Shown: positions 1-13,687 of the stretch, piece after piece
Layout of the letters: every line of letters starts with the position of its first letter
How positions within the stretch are numbered: position 1 is the first letter of the stretch
Program-made: the position numbers and the translations under genes
The notes under the pieces: generated by a model
What the model saw: the letters and a program-made list of their open reading frames with translations, nothing else
What the model was told of the DNA's origin: nothing
Databases searched by the model: none
From: Streptomyces phaeolivaceus
GTDB taxonomy: Bacteria; Actinomycetota; Actinomycetes; Streptomycetales; Streptomycetaceae
NCBI RefSeq assembly: GCF_009184865.1
Contig: NZ_CP045096.1
Span: 558,001-622,000 of the forward strand
Reading direction: 5' to 3'
Length of the DNA: 64,000 nucleotides

Positions 1-714
1 TTCGCCGGTCTCGCCCAGCAGGCGGGCGCCGAGTGGTGGACCACCGAGGGCCAGAAGTGGAAGGTCGGCATCGACGACACGGCGACGCAGCGGGTCGCCG
101 ACTTCTGGGGCGGCCTCGTCAAGGAGGGCGCCGTCGACAACCAGCCGATGTACACCCCGGCCTGGAACAAGGCGCTCAACACCGGCAAGCAGATCGCCTG
201 GGTCAGCGCGGTGTGGGCGCCGGGCACGCTGACCACGGCCGCGCCGGACACCGAGGGCAAGTGGAAGGTGGCGCCGCTGCCGCAGTGGTCGGCCTCCGAG
301 AACACCACCGGCAGCTGGGGCGGTTCCTCGACCGCCGTCACCACCGACTCCGAGAACAAGGGGGCCGCCGCCAAGTTCGCCACCTGGCTGAACACGGACC
401 CCGAGGCGCTGACCGCGCTGGCGAAGGAGGGCGGCATCTACCCGGCCGCCACCACCGCGCAGACCAGTGACGCGTTCGCCGAGCCGCCGGCCTACTTCTC
501 CAACCAGGCCGACTTCTACACCGTGGCCTCCGAGATCGCCAAGACCACGGCGCCCTCCGCGTGGGGCCCGAACGTGAACGTCGCCTACACCACCTTCAAG
601 GACGCGTTCGGCGCCGCCGCCAAGAACAAGTCGGACTTCGGCGCCGCCCTGAAGACGATGCAGGACGACACGGTCGCCGACATGAAGAAGCAGGGCTTCG
701 AGGTCGCGGAGTGA
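1..714 (+). CDS. Sugar ABC transporter substrate-binding protein, C-terminal part (5' end outside window)
   Basis: The frame is open from base 1 and ends at TGA 712-714, leaving the last 237 residues of an extracellular solute-binding protein of the family-1 sugar type. Visible family features are WSASENTTGSWGGSS, the run ENKGAAAKFATWL where the receptor is compared with a helper helix, and a C-terminal helix rich in Lys and Asp. The gene overlaps the following permease by four bases (GTGA), so it is the receptor of the same importer. The N-terminal signal and lipobox lie outside the window, so the sugar specificity cannot be told. Confidence 0.9.
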   Translation, partial: FAGLAQQAGAEWWTTEGQKWKVGIDDTATQRVADFWGGLVKEGAVDNQPMYTPAWNKALNTGKQIAWVSAVWAPGTLTTAAPDTEGKWKVAPLPQWSASENTTGSWGGSSTAVTTDSENKGAAAKFATWLNTDPEALTALAKEGGIYPAATTAQTSDAFAEPPAYFSNQADFYTVASEIAKTTAPSAWGPNVNVAYTTFKDAFGAAAKNKSDFGAALKTMQDDTVADMKKQGFEVAE

Positions 715-1685
715 CGAGCGCACGCCGGAGGTCGTACGGGGTCAAGGGCGCCCCGTACGCCCACCCGTCTCCCACCACCACCCTCAAACGAGCGCGAAGC
801 GCCCCCTATTTTTTCCTCCTCCCCGCGACGATCCTGTTCGCCCTCTTCTTCGCGCTCCCGATCGGCTACGCGGTCTGGCTCAGCCTGCACAAGGTGCAGG
901 TCAAGGGGCTGGGCCTCGGCTCGGGTGCGCGGAGCGAGGTGTGGGCGGGCTTCGAGAACCACACCGACGCCCTGACCGACTCCGAGTTGCTGGACGGCGC
1001 GCTGCGCGTCCTCGGCTACGGCGCGATCGTGGTCCCGGTCATGCTCGGACTCGCGCTCGTCTTCGCCCTCATGCTGGACAGCGACAAGGTGCGCCTCGCC
1101 CCCTTCACCCGGCTGGCGATCTTCCTGCCGTACGCGGTTCCCGGTGTCGTGGCCGCCCTGCTCTGGGGCTTCCTCTACCTCCCGGACGTCAGCCCCTTCT
1201 ACTTCGTGCTGGAGAAGCTGGGTCTCCCCCAGCCGGAGCTGCTCGACGGCGGCGGTCTGTACGCGGCCCTGTCGAACATCGCGATCTGGGGCGGCACCGG
1301 CTTCAACATGATCGTCATCTACACCTCGCTGCAGGCGATCCCCGCCGAGGTGTACGAGGCCGCGAAGCTGGACGGCGCGACGCCGTTGCAGATCGCCCTG
1401 CGGATCAAGATCCCGATGGTGGCGTCCTCGCTGGTGCTGACCTTCTTCTTCTCGATCATCGCCACGCTCCAGGTGTTCAGCGAGCCCACCACCCTCAAGC
1501 CCCTCACCAACTCGGTCTCCACGACGTGGAGTCCGCTGATGAAGGTGCACCGGGACGCCTTCGGCGAGGGCGACATCTACTCGGCGGCGGCCGGTGCGGT
1601 GATCATCGCCGTGGCCACGCTGGTCCTCTCCTTCGGCTTCCTGAGGGCCGCGAACTCCCGTACGAAGCAGGAGGCAGCACGATGA
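711..1685 (+). CDS. Carbohydrate ABC transporter permease, MalF type
   Basis: A 324-residue inner-membrane subunit of a sugar importer. The GTG at 711 overlaps the receptor stop and is preferred to the longer frame, whose upstream part is out-of-frame receptor sequence. After a basic start, hydrophobic segments begin at about residue 30 (YFFLLPATILFALFFALPIG). The cytoplasmic EAA loop that contacts the ATPase is clear as EAAKLDGATPLQIALRIKIP. It ends in ATGA overlap with the second permease. No ATPase gene is present here; Streptomyces sugar importers commonly share a distant MsiK ATPase, which is an inference for this system. Confidence 0.92.
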   Translation: MTSARRRSYGVKGAPYAHPSPTTTLKRARSAPYFFLLPATILFALFFALPIGYAVWLSLHKVQVKGLGLGSGARSEVWAGFENHTDALTDSELLDGALRVLGYGAIVVPVMLGLALVFALMLDSDKVRLAPFTRLAIFLPYAVPGVVAALLWGFLYLPDVSPFYFVLEKLGLPQPELLDGGGLYAALSNIAIWGGTGFNMIVIYTSLQAIPAEVYEAAKLDGATPLQIALRIKIPMVASSLVLTFFFSIIATLQVFSEPTTLKPLTNSVSTTWSPLMKVHRDAFGEGDIYSAAAGAVIIAVATLVLSFGFLRAANSRTKQEAAR

Positions 1686-2587
1686 GTTCTCCTGCCGTCC
1701 GCAAGACCGCCCCGGCGGCCGGGACCACGCCCGGCACCGCCCAGGGCCCGCCGCTGCGCCGCCGGATCGCCCTCGTTCCGACGCTCACCCTGCTGCTGGG
1801 CGCGATCTACTGTCTGCTGCCCGTGGCCTGGGTGCTGATCGCCGCCACCAAGTCGGGCAGCGAACTGTTCTCCACCTTCACCTTCCTGCCGGGCACCGGC
1901 TTCGCGGACAACCTGTCCGACCTCAACGCCTACCGCGACGGCATCTACTGGCAGTGGATGGGCAACTCCGCCCTCTACGCCGGCGTCGGCGCCCTGCTGT
2001 CCACCGCCGTCTCGGCGATCAGCGGCTACGCGCTCGCGATCTACCGCTTCAAGGGCCGTGAGGCCGTCTTCAACATCCTGATGGCGGGCGTGCTGATGCC
2101 ACCGGTGATCCTCGCGATCCCGCAGTACCTGCTGATGGCGAAGGCCGACCTGGCGGACTCCTACTGGTCGGTGCTGCTGCCGCTGGTCCTCTCCCCGTAC
2201 GGCGTCTATCTGTCCCGGATCTACGCCGCTGCCGCCGTCCCCTCCGACGTGGTCGAGGCCGGGCGGATGGACGGGGCGAGCGAGTGGCGGATCTTCACCC
2301 GGATCGCGCTGCCGATGATGGTGCCGGGTCTGGTGACGGTGTTCCTGTTCCAGTTCGTGGCCGTCTGGAACAACTTCCTGCTGCCGTACATCATGCTCAG
2401 CGACGACGAGAAGTTCCCGATCACCCTGGGCCTGTTCACGCTTCTCGAACAGGGCGCGAACACGCCGGCGCTCTACACGCTGGTGATCACGGGCGCGCTG
2501 CTCGCGGTGATCCCGCTGATCGCGCTCTTCCTGGTCATCCAGCGGTTCTGGAGCCTCGATCTCCTCTCCGGAGCCGTAAAGTCATGA
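1682..2587 (+). CDS. Carbohydrate ABC transporter permease, MalG type
   Basis: A 301-residue partner permease beginning at ATG 1682, which overlaps the preceding stop. It has about six hydrophobic segments, the first near LVPTLTLLLGAIYCLLPVAW. The EAA loop reads VEAGRMDGASEWRIFTRIAL. Its length and order after a MalF-type subunit are typical of the MalG class. It overlaps the downstream LacI-type gene by four bases, so transporter and regulator are probably one transcript. Confidence 0.92.
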   Translation: MSSPAVRKTAPAAGTTPGTAQGPPLRRRIALVPTLTLLLGAIYCLLPVAWVLIAATKSGSELFSTFTFLPGTGFADNLSDLNAYRDGIYWQWMGNSALYAGVGALLSTAVSAISGYALAIYRFKGREAVFNILMAGVLMPPVILAIPQYLLMAKADLADSYWSVLLPLVLSPYGVYLSRIYAAAAVPSDVVEAGRMDGASEWRIFTRIALPMMVPGLVTVFLFQFVAVWNNFLLPYIMLSDDEKFPITLGLFTLLEQGANTPALYTLVITGALLAVIPLIALFLVIQRFWSLDLLSGAVKS

Positions 2588-3615
2588 CCATGAGCAACAC
2601 GGGGGGCAGGCGCAAGCCGCCGACCATTCACGACGTGGCGCGCGAGGCGGGAGTCTCCCGGGGGACGGTCTCGCGCGTGCTCAACGGCGGTCACTACGTC
2701 AGCCCGACGGCCGCCGAGGCGGTCAACGCCGCGATCCGCAGAACGGGTTATGTCGTCAACCGGCACGCCCGCTCGCTGATCACGGGCCGCTCGGACTCGA
2801 TCGGTTTCCTGCTGACGGAACCGCAGGAGAAACTGTTCGAGGACCCCAACTTCAATGTCCTGCTGCGGGGTTGCACGCAGGCGCTGGCCGCGCACGACAT
2901 CCCGCTGCTGCTGATGGTGGCCGGCACGGAGGACGAGCGGCGGCGGATCACGCGGTACATCACGGCGGGCCATGTCGACGGGGTGCTGCTGGTGTCCAGC
3001 CACTCCGGGAACCCGGTCGCCCAGGAACTCCGGGAGGCGGGCATCCCGCTCGTGCAGTGCGGCAAGCCCATGGCGCCCGGCTCGAAGGTGAGCTATGTGG
3101 CCGCCGACGACCGGGACGGCGCCCGGGACATGGTCCGCCATCTGCTGTCGCTGGGCCGCCGCCGCATCGGTGTCGTCACCGGTCCGCTGGACACCCCCGG
3201 CGGTGTCGACCGGCTCGCCGGGTACAAGGAGGTCCTCACCGAGGCGGGCGTCGACATCGACGAGCGGCTCATCGTCTCCGGCGACTACAGCCGGGCCAGC
3301 GGCGAGGCGGGCACCGACCGGCTGCTCGCCCAGGCACCCGACATGGACGCCGTGTTCGTCGCCTCCGACCTGATGGCACAGGGCGCCCTCGCCGCGCTGC
3401 GCCGGGCGGGCCGCCGGATCCCCGAGGACGTCTCCGTCGGCGGCTTCGACGACTCCGCCGCCGCGACGGAGGCCGTCCCCGCCCTCACCACCATCCGCCA
3501 GCCCTACGACCGCATCAGCAACGAGATGGTCCGCGTCCTCCTGGCCCAGATCGGCGGCGAGGACCCGGCAGCGGTGATCCTGCCTACGGAACTGGTACGA
3601 CGCGAGTCGACGTGA
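2584..3615 (+). CDS. LacI-family transcriptional regulator
   Basis: A 343-residue DNA-binding repressor. The N-terminal helix-turn-helix is classic (TIHDVAREAGVSRGTVSRVLNGG, about residues 12-34), followed by the hinge helix region and a periplasmic-binding-like sugar sensor (DSIGFLLTEP, VDGVLLVSSH, DAVFVASDLMAQGALAAL, SVGGFDD). Two ATGs lie two codons apart (2584 and 2590); 2584 overlaps the permease stop. It most likely controls this importer in response to its sugar, judged by translational coupling. Its operator would be upstream of the window. Confidence 0.93.
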   Translation: MTMSNTGGRRKPPTIHDVAREAGVSRGTVSRVLNGGHYVSPTAAEAVNAAIRRTGYVVNRHARSLITGRSDSIGFLLTEPQEKLFEDPNFNVLLRGCTQALAAHDIPLLLMVAGTEDERRRITRYITAGHVDGVLLVSSHSGNPVAQELREAGIPLVQCGKPMAPGSKVSYVAADDRDGARDMVRHLLSLGRRRIGVVTGPLDTPGGVDRLAGYKEVLTEAGVDIDERLIVSGDYSRASGEAGTDRLLAQAPDMDAVFVASDLMAQGALAALRRAGRRIPEDVSVGGFDDSAAATEAVPALTTIRQPYDRISNEMVRVLLAQIGGEDPAAVILPTELVRREST

Positions 3616-3852
3616 GCGGGTGGGCGACATGGGGCCTGAGCCGATGCGGGGCCGAGGTCGACGAGGCCTGAGCCGGCTCGGGGGCCGACTCACGGGACCG
3701 GCTGAGGGGACTGAGCAGTCGGCCACCGCCGCAGGCACGACCTTGGCCGGCGTCGGCCGCCTCGCCGCCCCGGCCCCGGCGCGGTGCCGCCCCGGCTGTG
3801 GGGGATCCCGGCCCAGCGGCAGATGAGGCATCGCCGGGCGCGGCGCTGGGGC
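3616..3852. other. Convergent intergenic spacer, no gene seen
   Basis: A 237-bp gap between the ends of the LacI-type gene and the MFS exporter. It is GC-rich, and frames running through it have no family resemblance. I see no clear stem with a T-tract. Confidence 0.5.
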
Positions 3853-5466
3853 TCAGTGGTGGGTGGGTTGGTGGTCGGGGGTGTGGGTCTCTTCGGTGAC
3901 GCGGGTGCCCGGGTGGCGGAGGGCGCACAGGAAGCCGATGCCGAGGGCGATGGCCATGCCGTAGAACACCCACTGGTTGGCCTCGGCGAAGTCCATGCGG
4001 ATGGCGTCCATCGAGTCGCGCACCACCGTGCCGACGGGGCCGTCCCCGCCCGGTGCCTGGCTGTCCGGGTTGCCGGTGACCGCCTCGGAGATGTCACGGG
4101 CCGCGTCCTGCGCCGCGTCGTCCGGCACTCCCCTGGACGTCAGCGTCTCGACGACCTTGTCGGTGGTGACATGCGTCAGGATCGTGCCGTACACGGCCAT
4201 GCCCACGGCCGCCGCGTAGTTGCGCACGGTCTGGGTGATGCCGGTGACCTCGCCGTACGAGGCGTTGAGGGAGCGGTTCACCGCGTCGGTCGAGGCGGGC
4301 GCGAGCAGGAAGCCGATGCCGGCGCCGGCGAGGGCGACGTAGGGCCACTGGTCGTGCATCGAGAGGTCGGTCAGTTTGTTGGCCCACAGGGCGAAGCCGA
4401 CCGCGCCGAGGGCCGTGCCCAGCTTCAGCGCCGGCCGGGCGCCGCGTTTGTCGAGGATCCGGCCGCCCCACTGGGAGGCGATGGCGAAGCCGATGAAGAA
4501 GTACAGCAGGAACAGCGCGGCCTGGTTGGGCGAGGCGCTGAGCGAGACCTGCGCGTACACCGAGGCGAAGAAGAACAGCGGGACGAAGGCGAGCATCGCG
4601 AAGAACAGGACCGCCGCGTCGACGCCGAACGCCTTGTCACGGAAGACATGCAGCTTGATCAGCGGTTCGTCGACACGGAGTTCGTAGGCGCAGAACAGCA
4701 CGAGGACCGCGAGGCCGCCGATGACGCAGGCCCAGGTGGCGAAGCTGCTCCAGCCCCAGGCGGAGGCCTGTTGCAGACCGAGCACGCTCAGGCCCATGCC
4801 GAGGGCGACGAGGACGGCGCCGGGCAGGTCGAGACGTTCGCGGCGGGCCTGGTGGGGGATGTGGGCGAGGGCGGTCAGGACGAGGGCGATGATGGCGACG
4901 GGCACGTTGACCCAGAAGATCGCCCGCCAGGTCCAGCCGGTGAGCCAGCCGCCGAGCAGCGGGCCGAGCGCGGTGAGGGCGCCGGACAGCCCGAAGAACA
5001 GGGCGAGCGCCCGGCCGCGCTTGTCGACCGGGAAGACGGCGACGACGACGGCGAGCGCGGCGGGGAACATCAGCGCGGCGCCCAGGCCCTGGGTGGCCCG
5101 GAACACGATCAGCCAGCTCACGGCGAAGCTGTCGTCGGGGACACAGCCGCAGAGCACGGAGGAGATGACGAAGATCAGCGTGCCGATCACCATCATCCGG
5201 CGGTGCCCGAGGATGTCGGCGAGCCGGCCGCCGAGCGCGAAGAACGCGGCCAGGGCGAGCAGATAGGCGTTGACCACCCACTGGATGCCCGACGAGGAGA
5301 GGTCGAGTTCGTCGACGATGCTCGGGGCGGCGATGGCGACGATCGTCTGGTCGATGAAGGTCATCGACACGGCGAACAACATCGCCGCGAGAGCCAGGGT
5401 CTGGTGCGGCGCGGCGGGGCCGGATGCGGCAGGCCCCGGCCCGGAACGTTCCTTCATATCGGCCAT
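3853..5466 (-). CDS. MFS drug exporter, DHA2 (EmrB/QacA) family
   Basis: A 537-residue membrane exporter. The start ATG at 5466 follows AAGGGA. Family features are LAAMLFAVSMTFIDQTIVAI in helix 1 with the D-x-T signature, QWVVNAYLLALAAFFALGGR and GRLADILGHRR (motif A), and LGPLLGGWLTGWTWRAIFW (motif C, antiporter signature). The length fits 14 helices. These proteins expel hydrophobic drugs with a proton gradient, but the substrate here is unknown. It is transcribed away from the VOC gene across a 237-bp spacer and no TetR or MarR gene is adjacent. Confidence 0.9.
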   Translation of the reverse strand: MADMKERSGPGPAASGPAAPHQTLALAAMLFAVSMTFIDQTIVAIAAPSIVDELDLSSSGIQWVVNAYLLALAAFFALGGRLADILGHRRMMVIGTLIFVISSVLCGCVPDDSFAVSWLIVFRATQGLGAALMFPAALAVVVAVFPVDKRGRALALFFGLSGALTALGPLLGGWLTGWTWRAIFWVNVPVAIIALVLTALAHIPHQARRERLDLPGAVLVALGMGLSVLGLQQASAWGWSSFATWACVIGGLAVLVLFCAYELRVDEPLIKLHVFRDKAFGVDAAVLFFAMLAFVPLFFFASVYAQVSLSASPNQAALFLLYFFIGFAIASQWGGRILDKRGARPALKLGTALGAVGFALWANKLTDLSMHDQWPYVALAGAGIGFLLAPASTDAVNRSLNASYGEVTGITQTVRNYAAAVGMAVYGTILTHVTTDKVVETLTSRGVPDDAAQDAARDISEAVTGNPDSQAPGGDGPVGTVVRDSMDAIRMDFAEANQWVFYGMAIALGIGFLCALRHPGTRVTEETHTPDHQPTHH

Positions 5467-5703
5467 GGGTGGAATGTTCCCTTGATCCACTGCCGGGCGC
5501 ATGTGCTCGGCGGTGGCACACGGTAAGAGCCGGAGACTCCCGGTCATCACCCGAACGGTCGTCCGAAGACGGCGGGAAGATCGCTGCGCCACCGGGGTCG
5601 GCACCCCGAGGCGGGGTACTCGACGGGCACCGGCCCCGGATCCGGTTGGACACTGGAGTGCGGCCGGGGTGTGCCGGCGGACGAGACTCAGGACGCGACT
5701 GCC

Positions 5704-6528
5704 ATGAACAGCGACAGCAATCACCGGGGCACGGAGAACGCCCGTCACCGAGGCACGGAGAACGCCATCTCCAGCCACTCCGTCTTCGGCGCGCCCTGCT
5801 GGGTGAGCCTCACCAGCCGGGATCTGCCGGCCACGGAGAACTTCTACTCCGCCGTGCTGAGCTGGCGCTGGCGTACGGCCAAGCTCGGCGACCACTTCCG
5901 GATCGCGCTGGCGGACGGCGTGCCGGTCGCCGGGATCGCCGGGGTGGCGTCCCTGTGGCAGATGGCGGTGGCCTGGACCCCGTACTTCGCCGTCTCCGAC
6001 GCGGACGCGGCGGCCTCCCGGGCCAGGGAGCGCGGCGGCACGGTCGCGGTCGGCCCGCTCTCCTTCCCGCCCGGCCGCGCGGCCCTGCTGGCGGACCGGC
6101 ACGGGGCGTCCTTCGGGATCTGGGAGGGCGCGCTGTTCACCGACTGGGAGACCTGGCGCAAGGCGGCCCCGGCCTTCATCCGGCTGCACACCCGGGACGC
6201 CTTCGACGCGGCGATCTTCTACGGCGAGGTCCTGGAGTGGGCCACCGAGAAACCGGGCTGCTGCGAGGTCCACTACGAGGGCAACGAGGTCGTGCTGCGC
6301 AGCGAGGGCGAGGTGGTGGCCCGGATCAGCTCGGGCGCGCTGGAGGCCGCCCCCGACCCCACGATCCGGCCGCACTGGCAGGTCCACTTCTCCGTCTCCG
6401 ATGTGGCCGCCTGCGTCGATTCCGCCCAGCACCACGGCGGCACGATCCTCACCCACCAGCCGCACGAGGCGGTGCTCCGCGATCCGGACGGCGCCCAGTT
6501 CACGATCACCTCGCGCGGCGAGCGCTGA
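5704..6528 (+). CDS. Two-domain VOC (glyoxalase/bleomycin-resistance fold) protein
   Basis: 274 residues when begun at ATG 5704; a GTG at 5671 in frame is the alternative. Two paired beta-alpha-beta-beta-beta modules are visible, one from GAPCWVSLTSRDLPATENFY and one from AFIRLHTRDAFDAAIFYGEV, with the last module ending in AVLRDPDGAQFTIT. Such proteins include dioxygenases, isomerases and antibiotic-binding proteins, so no reaction can be assigned. The N-terminus contains an in-frame 24-base duplication giving two copies of RGTENA. It is convergent with the debranching gene, only 30 bp away. Confidence 0.82.
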   Translation: MNSDSNHRGTENARHRGTENAISSHSVFGAPCWVSLTSRDLPATENFYSAVLSWRWRTAKLGDHFRIALADGVPVAGIAGVASLWQMAVAWTPYFAVSDADAAASRARERGGTVAVGPLSFPPGRAALLADRHGASFGIWEGALFTDWETWRKAAPAFIRLHTRDAFDAAIFYGEVLEWATEKPGCCEVHYEGNEVVLRSEGEVVARISSGALEAAPDPTIRPHWQVHFSVSDVAACVDSAQHHGGTILTHQPHEAVLRDPDGAQFTITSRGER

Positions 6529-6558
6529 CCACCCACCCGGTCGCCAGGCGGGCACCGA

Positions 6559-8652
<2,094 letters not shown>

Positions 8653-8681
8653 GGGCACCCCTTTCCGGTCCGGCCGCACGG

Positions 8682-9197
8682 TCACCGGGCGCCTTCGCAC
8701 TCGTCCGCGGCATCGGCGCCGGGCGCGCCGGCGAGGACGGCGACGGACGTCTCACGGGGCACTTGGAGCACCGCGCGCAGGGCCGGTTCGGGCACGGTCG
8801 GCACCAGGGGTACGCACTGGTCGACCGGCGCGCGCTGGGTGAACCAGATGACCGTGCCGCCGCGGGCCGTGGAGCAGCAGCCCCAGCCGTCGCTGAGCGC
8901 GGCGATCCGGGTGAGGCAGGGGCGCAGCTCCCGGTCCGGGCGCATCTCCGGGTCGGTCTCTCCCACCGCCGCGATGAGGTGCTGGCCGTTCCACCACATC
9001 TCGATCGAGGTGTGTTTGTCCGTGGCGTGCTCCTCGATCGCGCGCAGCAGCAGTTCGGCGCTGTGGCAGACGGGTCCGACAAGGGTTTCCAGGTCCCAGA
9101 ACCGGAGGTGAGCGGCCAGGATGCGGCTGACCTGTCCGACCCGTTCCGGACTGACTTCCACGTCGAGGTGGTAGTAGCGAGGCACTGCGGTCTTCAT
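8682..9197 (-). CDS. Small ATP-binding regulatory protein (HATPase_c, anti-sigma-factor type)
   Basis: A 171-residue protein starting at ATG 9197 after a good GGTGAGGAG site. It resembles the many actinomycete single-domain GHKL ATPases of the anti-sigma-factor type. The N box is weak ([20 protein letters not shown]), the motif region around GETDPEMRP and the turn LSDGWGC follow, and the last 40 residues are a nonconserved tail. It is co-directional with glgX. Similar small ATPases regulate anti-anti-sigma partners by phosphorylation; whether this one does, or whether it controls glycogen genes, is inference. Confidence 0.72.
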   Translation of the reverse strand: MKTAVPRYYHLDVEVSPERVGQVSRILAAHLRFWDLETLVGPVCHSAELLLRAIEEHATDKHTSIEMWWNGQHLIAAVGETDPEMRPDRELRPCLTRIAALSDGWGCCSTARGGTVIWFTQRAPVDQCVPLVPTVPEPALRAVLQVPRETSVAVLAGAPGADAADECEGAR

Positions 9198-9465
9198 CGT
9201 GGTGGGCTCCTCACCGGCGAAGCCCACGCCCCATGAGCACGGGGCGTGAGCACCGATCACTTCTGAGTCAGCTCCAGAGTGGGAGGGCTACGCCATTCGT
9301 GCAACACGAGCGACTCCCGGTGTGGTTGAAGATCCAACAAGACGCCCGGTGGTTACCTGTGCACCATGAGTGAAGGCATCGGCTCCGTGAGGCGCCGATG
9401 CCCCTCCGTGCACGACCTCCCCCGGGGAGCGTGCTCCGCCGAGAGTGCCGGGAGGGACCAGCCAC

Positions 9466-9831
9466 ATGCTGCTGCCCGCCAAGAACGAGGTGGCCAGACA
9501 TCTGCGGCGCTACCGCACCTGGGAACGCGTGATGCTCGCGTCCCCGACCGACCGCGCGGCCCGGGACAGCTTCGAGGACTCGGGCTACACGCTGTGCGTG
9601 CTGATGGGCAAGCGCTGCGCCCGCGAGGCCGTGACGGCCGCCGAGCGCTACCTCCAGACGAGCCTGCCCGCCTATCTCCAGGAGCAGACGGGCCCGCCCT
9701 CCGGTCCGCTGGAGCAGACCGGACACCTGGGGCAGGGCCAGAACGGCAAGGCCCGCAAGGAGCAGCCCCGCAGGACCCGTGCCGTGGGGCGGGAGACGCC
9801 CTCCGGACGGCGTTTCACGGCAGGGCGGTAG
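9466..9831 (+). CDS. DUF5133-type small protein
   Basis: 121 residues beginning MLLPAKNEVARHLRRYRTWE, with a strong GGGAGGGA site 9 bases upstream of ATG 9466. The domain covers about residues 1-70 (LCVLMGKRCAREAVTAAERYL) and is followed by a charged low-complexity tail. DUF5133 proteins are common and uncharacterised in Streptomyces. It sits 66 bp before glgE and is probably co-transcribed with it. Confidence 0.78.
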   Translation: MLLPAKNEVARHLRRYRTWERVMLASPTDRAARDSFEDSGYTLCVLMGKRCAREAVTAAERYLQTSLPAYLQEQTGPPSGPLEQTGHLGQGQNGKARKEQPRRTRAVGRETPSGRRFTAGR

Positions 9832-9897
9832 GACCGCCCTCGTTCACGACCCGTTCGGCCCAGTGCCGATCCCCGAGCACGGCGGAGGTGAGACCCC

Positions 9898-11921
9898 ATG
9901 AGCCCGATCCCGGCCCCGGCCGTCGGCCGCGTCCCCGTCAGGGACGTCCGTCCGCTCGTCGAGTGCGGCAGGCGTCCCGCGAAGGCGGTGGTCGGCGAGA
10001 CCTTCGAGGTCACGGCGACGCTCTTCCGCGAGGGGCACGGCGTGGTGGCCGCCAATGTCGTACTCAAGGACCCGGAGGGCCGTCCGGCCCCTTGGACCCC
10101 GATGCGTGAACTGGTGCCCGGCACCGACCGCTGGGGTGCCTGTGTCACCCCCACCTCGGTGGGCCGCTGGACGTACCGCGTCGAGGCCTGGGGCGACCCG
10201 ATCGCCACCTGGCGCCACATCGCCCGTATCAAGGTCCCGGCCGGGATCGACGCGGGGCTCGTCCTGGAGGAGGGCGCCGAGTTGCACACGCGCGCCGCCG
10301 CCGGGGTGCCGGAGGGCGGCGGGCACACCGTCCTGCTGACGGCCGTCGGGCGTCTGCGCGACGACACGCTCCCGGTGGCCGACCGGTTGGCGGCGGCGTT
10401 GGCCCCGGAGGTGGACGAGGTCCTGACCCGCCACCCCCTGCGCGAGCTGGTCACGTCCTCCGAGCCGTTGCCGCTGCTGGTGGAGCGGGAGAGGGCCCTG
10501 TTCGGGTCCTGGTACGAGTTCTTCCCGCGTTCCGAGGGCACCCCCCAGCAGCCCCACGGAACCTTCCGCACCGCCGCCCGCCGCCTCCCGGCCATCGCCG
10601 CGATGGGCTTCGACGTCGTCTACCTGCCCCCGATCCACCCGATCGGGACCACCTTCCGCAAAGGCCGCAACAACACCCTCTCCCCCACCCCCGACGACGT
10701 CGGCGTGCCCTGGGCGATCGGCTCCCCCGAGGGCGGCCACGACGCCGTCCACCCCGGCCTCGGCACCCTCGACGACTTCGACCACTTCGTCACCGAGGCC
10801 CGCGCACTCGGCCTGGAAGTCGCCCTGGACTTCGCCCTCCAGTGCTCCCCCGACCACCCCTGGGTGCACAAACACCCCGAGTGGTTCCACCACCGCCCCG
10901 ACGGCACCATCGCCCACGCGGAGAACCCGCCGAAGAAGTACCAGGACATCTACCCCATCGCCTTCGACGCCGACCTGCCCGGCCTCATCGCCGAGACCAC
11001 CCGCGTCCTGCGGCACTGGATGGACCACGGCGTCCGCATCTTCCGCGTCGACAACCCCCACACCAAACCGGTGGTCTTCTGGGAACACGTCATCGCCGAC
11101 ATCAACACCACCGACCCCGACGTCCTCTTCCTCGCCGAGGCCTTCACCCGCCCCGCGATGATGCACACCCTCGCCGCCACCGGCTTCCAGCAGTCCTACA
11201 CCTACTTCACCTGGCGCACCACCAAAACCGAACTCACCGAGTACGCCACCGAACTCGCCGGCGAAGCCGCGAGCTACATGCGGCCCAACCTCTTCGTCAA
11301 CACCCCCGACATCCTCCACGCCTTCCTCCAGGAAGGCGGCCGGCCCGCCTTCGAACTCCGCGCCGTCCTCGCCGCCACCCTCTCCCCCACCTGGGGCGTC
11401 TACTCCGGCTACGAACTCTGCGAGAACACCCCCCTCAAACCCGGCAGCGAGGAATACCTCGACTCCGAGAAGTACCAACTCCGCCCCCGCGACTGGGACA
11501 CAGCCGCACGAGACGGACGTACCATCGCGCCCCTCATCACCGCGCTCAACGAGATCAGAAGGCGCCACCCCGCGCTCCACGGGCTCCGGAACCTGCGCTT
11601 CCACCACACCGGCAACGACGCGGTGATCGCGTACAGCAAGCGGGCGGGCGAGGACGCGGTCGTGGTGGTCGTCAATCTCGACCCGCATCGCGTCCAGGAG
11701 GCCACGGTCACGCTCGACATGGCGGAACTCGGCCTCGGCATGGACGAGAACGTGCCAGTGCGCGACGAGTTGACGGGGGAGACCTACCACTGGGGAAGGA
11801 CGAACTACGTGCGCCTGGAACCCGGGCGGGCACCCGCGCACATCCTCCACGTCCAGCTCCCGACCGAGAGCACGTCCCCCTCGCCACAGGACTCGTCGCA
11901 GATCGGAGCGTCAGGCACGCC

Positions 11922-11925
<4 letters not shown>
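9898..11925 (+). CDS. glgE: Alpha-1,4-glucan:maltose-1-phosphate maltosyltransferase GlgE
   Basis: A 675-residue GH13_3 enzyme that adds maltosyl units from maltose-1-phosphate to glucan chains. A GGAGG site lies before ATG 9898. The N-terminal beta domain ([20 protein letters not shown]) is followed by the barrel. The nucleophile is D385 in [10 protein letters not shown] and the acid/base is E414 in FLAEAFTRP. The 29-residue spacing equals that of characterised Streptomyces GlgE. Order glgE-treS-maltokinase-glgB is the complete GlgE pathway. The middle of the gene (about 10560-11520) uses AAA lysine codons and C-ending codons far more than its ends. Confidence 0.97.
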
Positions 11926-13658
<1,733 letters not shown>

Positions 13659-13687
13659 AGCGCGGGCCGGCGAAAGGACGCGTCACC

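Noticed and set aside
1..3615. Possible missing ATPase gene for the sugar importer
   Set aside because: No Walker A or ABC signature is coded on either strand; absence is normal for Streptomyces sugar importers that share a distant ATPase.
3853..6555. 900-residue minus-strand frame extending the MFS exporter across the VOC gene
   Set aside because: The part above 5466 is antisense to the VOC gene and has no family resemblance; a good ribosome site and ATG at 5466 mark the true start.
9366..10109. 247-residue plus-strand frame overlapping DUF5133 and glgE
   Set aside because: Runs out of frame through both genes and lacks domain resemblance.
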